Assembly: GCA_029783825.1 (NCBI GenBank)
Contig: JAREIK010008063.1
Coordinates: 17,945 to 81,944 of the forward strand
DNA: 64,000 nt
DNA from: Sapria himalayana
Taxonomy: Eukaryota > Streptophyta > Magnoliopsida > Malpighiales > Rafflesiaceae
Direction: 5' to 3'
Below the pieces are notes generated by a model. It worked only from the letters and a program-made list of their open reading frames with translations, searched no databases and had not been told where the DNA came from. Position 1 is the stretch's first letter. The number at the start of each line of letters is the position of its first letter. Below, in pieces: positions 54,312 to 64,000 of this stretch. Made by a program: the position numbers and the translations under genes.

Positions 54312-57300
54312 TAATCATTTATTGGTCTATAGGTTTTATTTAAAAAATTAAATAATTAAAAATGTATTTTTATTATTTTGTCTCATTTTTTAAGATTATA
54401 ACCTTTGAAAATATAATAATTTTTAATTTTTTTTCAAAAGTGAATAAAATATTTATTTATAATAATCATAATAATTATATATCATATAAATTCAATATAA
54501 ACAATATTAATTTATAGATATTCTAATAATTATCAAAAAATAAATTAAAAATATATTATGAATAAGATTGATATTACTTAAAATATAATATCAAAACCTC
54601 AAATGATTCAAAAGGAAAATAAAATATATCACTAAATAATAATTATTTGTTTTTAAATTTTAATGATTTTTATAAGCTTATCTAATTTTTTATGAAAAAT
54701 ATTTTTAATAAATTATATTTTAACTCATAATTTATTTTATAATTAATATATATATAAAAATAAAAAACTAAACAATCAAAATGATTTTTTTAAATCATAA
54801 TGAAAACAAATAAAAATGAGATTTATTAATTATTATTTAGTGTATACTGGTTTAATGAATTATCTATATAGGGGTATCGAGATTTTGTAGTTTAGTGATT
54901 TAAGTGTTTAGGCATTTAGTGGTTCATAGGTTTTATTTAAACAATGAAATAATAAAAAAAATATTTTTTTTATTTTTTCACATTTTCAAATTTTATAACC
55001 TTTGAAAATATAATAATTTTAAAAATTTTTTAAAAAGTGAATAAATATTTAGGTATTACGGGGTTTAGGTGTTTACTGATTTAATTGTGTATGCATTTAG
55101 TGGTTTATGGGTTTTATTTAAAAAATAAAAAAACAAAACATTTATTTTTATTATTTTTTGATATTTTCAAAGGTTATAACCTTGAAAATATAATAATTTT
55201 TAAATTCTTTTCAAAGGTGAATTCAATATTTAGTTATAATAATCAATATATTTATATATCATAATTCAACATAAACAATTGTAGTGTTAAATATTCTAAT
55301 AATGATCAAAAAATAAATTAATAAAAAATTATTAATAAGATAGATATCAATTAACATATAATTACAAACTCTAAAATGATTCAGAAGGAGATCAAAATAT
55401 ATTACTATATAATAAATTTTAGTTTTTAAATTTTTTATTCTGTTTATAAGTTTATCTATATTTTTCGATGAAAAATAATTTATATAAATTATATTTGTCC
55501 AACTAATAATTTATTTTGTAATTAATATTTATAGAAAAATAAATGAATAAATAATTAAAATGAATATTTTAAATTATAATGAAAAAAATAATATTGAGAT
55601 TTATTATTTATTATTTATTATTTAGGGTATACTAGTTTAAAAGGATTATCTTTTTGGCTTTTAGAGATTAAAGAGTTATTGATTTAAGTTTTTAGGCATT
55701 TAGTGGTTTATAGGATTTATTTAAATAATGGAATAACCAAAAAATTATTTTTGATATTTTCTCACAATTTCAAAGATTATAAACTTTGAAAATATAATAA
55801 TTTTAAAATTTTATAAAAATGTGAATACACTATTTTGTAATAATAATCATTATAATTATATATAATCAAAACAAAATATAAAGAATTTTATTGATAGATT
55901 TTAAATCAATTATCAAAAAATAAATTAATATGCTATTATTAATATGATCGATATAAATTAAAATATAATTGCAAAACCTAAAAATATTCAAAATCCAAAT
56001 AAAATTTATTACTAAAAAATAATTTTTTTTAGTTTTTGATTCTTTTTATAAGCTTATATTTTTTTGATGAAATATAAATTATTTAAATTATATTTGTATC
56101 ACTCATAATTTATTTCGTAATTAATATTTAAATAAATTATTTAAATTATATTTAAGGTTTATGAGTTTAAAGGTTTAAGTATATAGGGGCTTTTGTGTTT
56201 AGGAGTTTAAAGATTTAAGTGTTTAGGCATTTAGTGGTTTATAAGTTTTATATAAACAATGATATAACAACAAATTTATTTTTATTATTGTTTTAATTTT
56301 TGAATGTTATAACCTTTGAAAATATAAAAATTTTTAAATTATTTTCAAATCTAAATATAATATTTAGTTATAATAATCTTAATAATTATAAGTCATTTAA
56401 ATTCAATATAAATAATTACATTGCTAGATATTATAATAATGATCAAAAAAAATTCATAAACTATTATTAATAAAATAGATATTATTTAAAAAATATTCGC
56501 AAAATCTAAATTAATTCAAAATCAAAGTAAAATATATTACTTAATAATAATTTTTTTAATGTTTTGCTTTTTTTATAAACTTTATATTTTTGTTATTATA
56601 AATAAATTATTTAAATTAATTTGTCTTACTCATAATTTATTTTGTAATTTATAATTTTATAATAATAAACTAATAAATAATTAAAATAATTATTTAAAAT
56701 TATAATGAATAGAAATAAAATTAAGATTTATTATTTATTATTCAGGATATACCAGGTTAATGTTTAAAGTATTTAGGTGTTTTTGGCTTTAGGAGTTTAT
56801 TGATTTAAGTGGTTATAACTTTAGTGATTTATAGTTATTATCTAAAAAATTAAAAAACAAAAAATTTAATTTTTTGATTTTTTTTAATTTTTGAAGGTTG
56901 TAACCTTTGAATATATAATAATTTTAAATTTTTTGAAATGTGAATATAATATTTAGTTATAATAATCTTAATAATTATATATAATGTAAACTAAATATAA
57001 ATAATTCTATTAATAGATATTATAATAATGATCAATAAATAAATTAATAAACTAGTATTAATAAGAATGATATAAATTAAAATATAAGTGTAGAATCTAA
57101 AATGATTCAAAATCAAAATATGATATATAACTAAATAATAATTTTTTATTTTAAAATATATCAATTTATTTCTATAAAAATAAATTGATAAATAATTAAA
57201 ATTATAATGAATACTAATAAAAAAAGATATATGATTTATTATTTAGGGTATACCTTTTTAATGGTTTAAGTTTTTTGTGGTTTTGGGGTTAAGGAGTTTA

Positions 57301-60300
57301 TTGATTTATATGTTTGCACATTTAGGTGTTTATAGCTTTTATTTAATCAATGAAATAATAAAAAATTATATTAATATATATTATTATAATGATTGAAAAA
57401 TAAATTAATAAACTATTATTAATAAGATAGATATTAATTAGAATATATTTGCAGAAACCAAAATAATTCAAAATCAAAGTAAATTATATTACTAAATAAA
57501 ATTTTAAATTTTTGAAATTTTGTTTATTTTTATAAGCTTATTCTTTTTTCATAAAAAATATTTATATTTAAATTATATGTCTCACTCATTATTTATTTTG
57601 TAATTAATATTTTTATAAAAATAAACTAAAAAATAATTATAATGAATAAAAATAAAAATGAAATTTATTATTTTGGATATATATGTTTAATGGTTTAAGT
57701 ATTTATAAAGTTTGGGGGTTAAGGAGTCTAGATATTTAAATGATTAGGCATTTAGTGGTTTATAATTATTATTTAAATAATACAATAATAAAAAAATTAT
57801 TTTTGTGATTTTTTATCATTTTTGAAGGTTATAACCTTTGAAAATATAATAATTTTTAAATTTTGTTCAAATGTAAATATAATATTTAGTTATAATTATC
57901 ATAATATTTATAAGACATTTAAATTGAATATAAGTAATTTTATTGTCAGATATTATAAAAATGTTCAAATAATAAATTAATAAACTTTTATTAGTAAGAT
58001 TGATAGTAATTAAAATATAATTGCAAAACCTATATATAATGATTCAAAATCAAACTAAAATATATTACTAAATAATTCTTTTTTATTTTAAAATTTTTAC
58101 TTCTTTTTTTAAGCTTATATTTTTTTTGATTAATAATAAATTATTAAAATTATATTTGTATAACTCATTATTTATTTTGTAATTAATATTTCTATAAAAA
58201 ATAAACTAATAAATAATTAAAATGAATATTTAAAATTATAATGAATACAAATTAAAATGAGATTTATGATTTATTATATGTGGAATACTGGTTTAATGGT
58301 TTGATTATTTAGCTGTTTTGTCATTTAGGAGTTTATCAATTTATGTTTTTAGGCATTTAGTGGTTTATAGGTTTTATTTATATCATAAAAATAAAAATTT
58401 TTTTTTAGATTTTTTCTGATTTTCAAATGTAATAACCTTTGAAAATAATATAATTTTTAAAATTTTGTGAAATGTGAATACAATGTATAATTATATTAAT
58501 CGTACTAATTATATATCTTATAAATTCAATATAAACAATTTTAATGATAGATATTATAATAATGATCAAAAATTAAATTAATAAACTATTATTAATAATA
58601 TAAATAATAATTAAAATATATTTACATAACACAATGATTCAATATCAAATAAAAATATATTACAAAATAATAATATTTAGATAAAAAATATATTACTATA
58701 TAAAAATGATTCATACGAAATCAAAATATATTACTATATAATAATTTGTTGTTTTGAAATTTTTTTTTCAAAATAAATTATTTTTCATTTTAATGAGAAA
58801 TAATTTATATAAATTATATTTGTATAACTCATAATTTATTTTGTAATTAATATTTATATAAAAATAAACAAATAAATAATTAAAATGAATATTTAAAATT
58901 ATAATGAAAAAAATAATATTGAGATTTAATCTTTATTATTTAAGGTTACCGGTTTAAAATGATTATTATTTATTATTTTGGGTTTTAGAGATTTAGGAGT
59001 TATTGAATTAAGTGTTTAGGCATTTAGTGATTTATAGGTTTTATTTAAAGAATAAAATATCAAAAAAAATATATATTTTTTTATTTTTTCACATTTTCAA
59101 AGGTTATAACCTTTGAAAATATAATAATTTTAAAATTTTTTTTATAAGTGAATTCAATATTTAGTTTTAATAATCATTATATTTAAATATCATATAAATT
59201 CAATATAAATAATTTTATTGATAAATATTCTAATAATGATCAAATAATAAATTAATAATCTATTATTAATAAGATAGATATCAATTAAAAAATAATTACA
59301 AACCCAATAATGATTCAGAAGGAAAGCAAATTATATTATTATATATTAATTTTTTGTTTTTAATTTTTTTTCTTTTAATAAGTTTATCTATATTTTTTAT
59401 GATGAAATATAATATATATAAATTATAATTGTCTAACTCATAATTTATTTTGTAATTAATATTTATATAAAAATAAACAAATAAATAATTAAAATGAATA
59501 TTTAAAATTATAATTAAAAAAATAAAAATTAAATTTATTGTTTCTTATTTAAGATATATCTAATTAAAAAAATTATCTATTTAGGGTTTTGGAGATTTAA
59601 AAATTATTCATTTAAGTATTTAAGAAATTAGTGGTTTATACGTTTATTTAACAATGAAATAACAAATACATTATTTTTGATATTTTTTCCAATTTTCAAA
59701 GTTTATAACCTTTGAAAATATAATAATTTTAAAATTTTTTAAAAATGTGAATACAATATTTAGTAATAATAATTATTATAGCAATATATAATATAACCTA
59801 AATATAAATAATTTTATTGATAGATATTATATCAATTATCAAAAAATAAATTAATAAATTATTATTAATATGATAGATATAAATTAAACTTTAATTACAA
59901 AAACTAAAATGATTAAAAATCAAAGTAAATTTATTACTAAATAATAATTTTTGTTTTTTAGTTTTTGCCTAATTTTATAAGATTATATGAATTTTTGATA
60001 AAAAATAAATTATTTAAATTATATTTGTATCACTCATAATTTATTTTGTAATTAATATTAAAATAAATTATTTAAATGATATTTAAGGTTTACGAGTTTA
60101 ATGGTTTAAATATTTAGGGGCTTCGGGGTTTAGGAGTTTAGAGATTTATGTGTTTAGGTATTTAATTGGTTTATAAGTTTTATTTAAACAATGATATAAC
60201 AAAAAATTTATTTTTTGTTATTTTTTCTGATTTTTGAAGGTTATAACCTTTGAAAATATAACAATTTTTAAATTTTTTAAAATGTGAATATTATATTTAG

Positions 60301-61898
60301 TTATGATAATAATAACAATTATATATCATATAAATTCAATATAAACAATTATATTGATAGATATTATATTAATGATCAAAAAATTAATTAATAAACTATA
60401 ATAAATAAGATATATATTATTTAAAATATATTTGCAAAACCTTAATTTATTCAAAATCAAAGTAAAATAAATTACTAAATTATAATGTTTTTGATGTTTT
60501 GCTTCTTTTTATAAGTTTATATTTTTTATTCTTAAAAGTATATTATTTAAATTATATTTGTATTCCTCATAATATATTTTGTAATTTATAATTCTATAAA
60601 AATAAACTAAAAAATAATTAATATGAATTTTTAAAATTATAATGAATACAAATAATAGTGAGATTTATTATTTTTAATTTAGGATATGTAGTTTTAATGG
60701 TTTAGGTATTTAGGTGTTTTGGGGTTTAGTGATTTAAGTGTTTATGCGTTTAGTGATTTATAGTTTTTATTTAAAGAATGAAAAAACAAAAAATTAATTT
60801 TTTGTTTTTTCTTTAATTTTGCAGGTTATGACCTTTGAAAATTTTTTAATTTTTTTATAAATGTGAATATAATATTTAGTTATAATAATCTTAATAATTA
60901 TATATAATGTAAACTCAATATAAATAATTTTATTAATAGATATTAAAATAATGAGCAATAAATAATTAAAAAAATATTATTAAAAAGAATGATATAAATT
61001 AAAATATAAATGAAAAATCTAAAATGACATAAAATCAAAATAAAATATTTTACTAAATAATAAACTTTTGTTTTTAAAATTGTGCCTATTTTTATAAGCT
61101 TATATTTTTTTGATGAAATATAAATTATTTAAATTATATCTGTCTCACTAATAATTTATTTTGTAATTAATTTTTCTATAAAAATAAACTGATAAATAAT
61201 AAAAATAAAAATTTAAAATTATACTGAATGAAAATTAAATTGAGATTTATGATTTATTATTAATGTATACCAGTTTAAAGGTTTAAGTATTTTGATGTTT
61301 TGTCGTTTAGGAGTTTAGTGATTTATGCTTTTAGTGATTTATATGTTTTATTTAAACAATAAAATAACAAAAAAAATTGTAATTTTTTGTCATTTTCAAA
61401 TGTTATAACCTTAGAAATTTTAATAATATTTAAAATATTTTGAAATTTGAATACAATATTTAGTTATAATAATTTTAATAATTCTATATCATATAAAATA
61501 AATATAAACAATTTTATTGATAGATATTATAATAATGATCAAAAATTAAATTAATAAACTATTTATAATAAGATAGATATTAATTAAAAAATATTTACAA
61601 AACCCAAATTGATGCAAAATTAAAGTATAAAATATTCCTGGATAATAATTTTTAATTTTTAAATTTTTACTTCTTTTATAAGCGTATATATTTTTTTGAT
61701 TAAAAATATATTATTTAAATTATATTTGTCGCACTCATAATTTATTTTGTAATAAATATTTTATAAAAATAAACTTATAAATAATTAAAATGAATATTAA
61801 AATAATAATAAATTGAAATAAAAATTAGATTTATTAATTATTATGTATTATATAGTTGATTGATGGTTTATGTATTTAGGTATTACGTGGTTTAAGAG
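54312..61898 (-). repeat. AT-rich satellite array, inverted block 2
   Basis: About thirteen monomers in reverse orientation, starting abruptly at TAATCATTTATTGGTCTATA. A deletion joint lies at about 55045, where GTGAATAAATATTT runs into GGTATTACGGGGTTTAGG. The subtype order from about 59.0 down to 57.3 kb matches 20.0 up to 21.9 kb read forward, including the fusion joint at about 58690 (forward: 20300). The short 535-bp form occurs inverted at about 56150 and 60085. The block is cut at 61898 by a hAT element. Confidence 0.9.
59094..59119. repeat. 26-bp perfect dyad palindrome of the satellite
   Basis: Exact 13+13 dyad in the inverted block. Confidence 0.9.
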
Positions 61899-62190
61899 TA
61901 GAGGTGTCACCCGGGCCGGGCCGGCATGCCCGACACGAGGCACGGCACGGTTCGGCCGTGCATGGCTGGCCCGGCAAGTTAAAAACCATGCCCGGGTCTG
62001 TGCCGTGCCCGGGTTAGGCACGGCCGTGTCGTGCCGTGCCTGGCCCATGTCGTGCCGTGCCTGACCCGGCACGGCTTGGACTATGGCACGGCACGCCGGC
62101 ACGGTTCTTCCCGTGCCGATTTCACGCGGCCACGCGTGACCCGGCCCTCCCGAAAAAAAGACCGCGGGTCGGGTCTGATTGGCCCGACCC
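61899..62190. repeat. G/C-rich left subterminal region of the second hAT copy
   Basis: Dense CCGTGCC, GGCACGG and CCCGG words over about 290 bp, closely matching 37258-37515. ORFs on both strands here (61848-62356) are composition artefacts. Confidence 0.75.
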
Positions 62191-62659
62191 CCGGTCCCAA
62201 TCCCAACAGAAAAAAAAATATGCATTATTATTAAATTTCAGCCGTTGGATTCGCCTCCAACGGCTAGGGGGCAGAATCCACGGTCCTCATGATTCTGCCC
62301 CTAAAATTATTAAAAATTCAAAAAAAATAAAAAAAATATTTTTTTATAAAAATTAATATCTTTAATCTATAAATTCTACCCCCCTCCCTTTAACATTTAT
62401 GTTTTTCAAAATATATATTTTCTCAAATCTTTCTCTTTCTCTCATAAACCGTGCTTCTCTCTCTCGGGCCTGGGATTTTGCTTTCGGCTTGGATTTTCGT
62501 GAACTCAACTTGAATTTTGAGCATTAGAGCTTGTTGTGGTGCACCGTGCACGTGACCGACCTCACTGCTTTTATCGGGTAATTTATTTACGCTTTTTTTA
62601 CTATCTCTCTATAGTTTCTCTCTCTAGAAAAAAATTAGGAAAAATGAAAATAAAAAAAA

Positions 62660-64000
62660 TGACAATACACCTGACATGTATTTAAATTTGGAAAATGAAA
62701 ATATTACACAAAGGTCTGAGGCTGCTGAAACTTGGTTTCTCCAGTCGTCTCAACCCAAAGTTCTAAAAAACAAAAACTAGGACTTATGTAGTTTGAACTC
62801 ATTTTAAAATAACACACAAAAAATGTTAGGGGTGAGGAACAAGAATGACACAGTGCAATATTGTATGAGCTATTAATATGTAAGAGTTCATTTGGGACTG
62901 GGCACCTTAAGGCATGCCGAATTTTGCACAAAAAACATGGACCATTAGATCCTAGGCAAACCCAACTTGGCACTGCATTTTTTGAGACTGGATCGAGTCC
63001 AGTCTCAAGTTTGCTCCCTTCATATACTCCAGAGAGTTGGGTAGGGACGACATGGCCAGACTCATCACATTGATGGGTCTTCCGATCAGATTTTCAGAAG
63101 ATCCAAGGGTAGTGCGCATCATGCAGACTTATTTTTAGCCTTCCTATTGTAGGATTCTTAGGTCCACATCTAGGAATGACATACTAAAGATATATAAGTT
63201 AGCAAAATAAAAATAATTAAGTAATTTATGGCATATAGTGGAGTGGTGTCCGTGACGTCCGATATATGGACAGTCATGATTCTTCTTATGCATGTCTCAC
63301 GAGTCACTATGTAGATTCTAACTGGAATCAATAAAAAAATTTTAGGATTCACTGAGATTCTTAATCCTCATGATGGCCCGGCCATTTTTGAGTGTATGAT
63401 GAAAATCATTAGGAAATATAAAAATTCAAAATAAATTTTAGTGTCACATTTGATAACGCTCTAATAATGGAGTAGCAATCAATATATTTGTTAGGAATAT
63501 TAGAGATGCACCATTAGGAAAGATCTTCATATCAGATGCATGTGTCCATGTGATTAACCTGATTGTTCAGCTGGTATGAAGGTGTGTTCCCCCGCATTAG
63601 ATAATATAGGCAATGCACTAAAATATATTCGCACTCCTCGCAGACAACAAAAGTTTGGTAGTCTCTGTTTGTCTGCGAATCTTAAGAAGAAGGAACTCCA
63701 ATCGGATGTGAGAGATCGGGAATTACAGGTATCTGATGTTAGAATCATGTGTTGGATACAAACACGTGATATTTGACTACGTCAATAGTAAGAGAGACGA
63801 ACTTATTTGACGACACTGACTGGGCTTCAAAATTTTCATTTATGCAATTCCTGAATATTTTTATGACACGACGAACATGTGTTCGTTGGTTTATACGCTC
63901 ACCACTTGCTTGCACTCCGGTGCATATGCAACACTAGTAGCATGTTTAGGAAGTATCGAGCTACCGCGCTTAGCCATATGGTTGCAGAGATGAAGACCAA
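62660..64000 (+). pseudogene. hAT transposase pseudogene, N-terminal part, cut by the window end
   Basis: Homologous to the transposase gene at 38086, from an ATG at 62660 that corresponds to the ATG at 38009. It contains recognisable stretches: the BED-finger end (KSSFGTGHL, but HLKRHAKLC is broken by deletions), KHGPLDPRQTQLGTAFFETG, the VTSDIWT region at about 63250, and LDNIGNALKYIRTPRRQQ at about 63600. Many 1-2 bp indels and stop codons (for example in TTATTTTTAGCC at 63128) break the frame, so it cannot make a full transposase. At its start it keeps what looks like the family's original reading (TCTGAGGCTGCTGAAAC), which helps to show that the 38009 leader of the other copy is frameshifted. 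Confidence 0.88.

Larger units (their letters stand above)
61899..64000 (+). mobile_element. Second copy of the younger hAT family, truncated by the window end
   Basis: Starts TAGAGGTGTCACCCGGG, the same end as the element at 37258, directly after satellite (preceding 8 bp TTTAAGAG, 61891-61898, are the presumed target duplication; the partner lies outside the window). It is colinear with 37258-39390 or so: G/C-rich left end, CT-rich leader, then transposase sequence, with many 1-3 bp deletions. The right end is not in the window. Confidence 0.92.

Noticed and set aside
1..64000. A defence system, CRISPR array or operon-like gene cluster
   Set aside because: Composition, transposon types and lack of coding density are those of plant heterochromatin; repeats are monomers of about 600 bp, not repeat-spacer arrays.

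Overview
This is nuclear DNA from a flowering plant, most likely pericentromeric or other heterochromatin. The evidence is plant-type hAT DNA transposons with BED-finger transposases, a plant-like solo LTR, CCCTAAA-type telomere-like motifs, and about 80% of the window being one extremely AT-rich tandem satellite. No species call is made. I see no ordinary host gene, rRNA, tRNA or CRISPR array.

Layout. Satellite in forward orientation fills 1-3459, 4055-6748, 9231-13419, 17006-35342, 42503-44865 and 47329-54311. It is inverted at 13420-17005 and 54312-61898. The monomer is about 595 bp, with length variants near 535 and 745 bp. Each monomer carries a 26-bp dyad palindrome and, just downstream, about ten degenerate 8-bp steps of the type ACTCCTAA ending in CCCTAAA. 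Monomer subtypes recur in the same order in several places, in both orientations, so the array has a higher-order structure.

Interruptions. (1) A 585-bp solo LTR (3465-4049) with a perfect 5-bp target duplication. (2) Two copies of an unidentified insert of about 2.5 kb (6749-9230 and 44866-47328), each with a degenerate telomere-like tract; the flanking satellite is duplicated with them. (3) A nested hAT pair. A decayed hAT on the minus strand (35343-42502) sits in the satellite with an 8-bp duplication. A younger 3452-bp hAT on the plus strand (37258-40709) sits inside its transposase gene with a perfect 8-bp duplication. (4) A second, decayed copy of the younger hAT family starts at 61899 and runs off the window end.

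The best coding region is the 647-codon transposase ORF at 38086-40029. Comparison with the second copy and reading of neighbouring frames suggest that both of its ends are frameshifted, so it may be less intact than it looks. The most unusual material is in the satellite: the 26-bp palindrome, the 8-bp telomere-like register, and three orientation switches that each have a palindrome at or within about 25 bp of the breakpoint.
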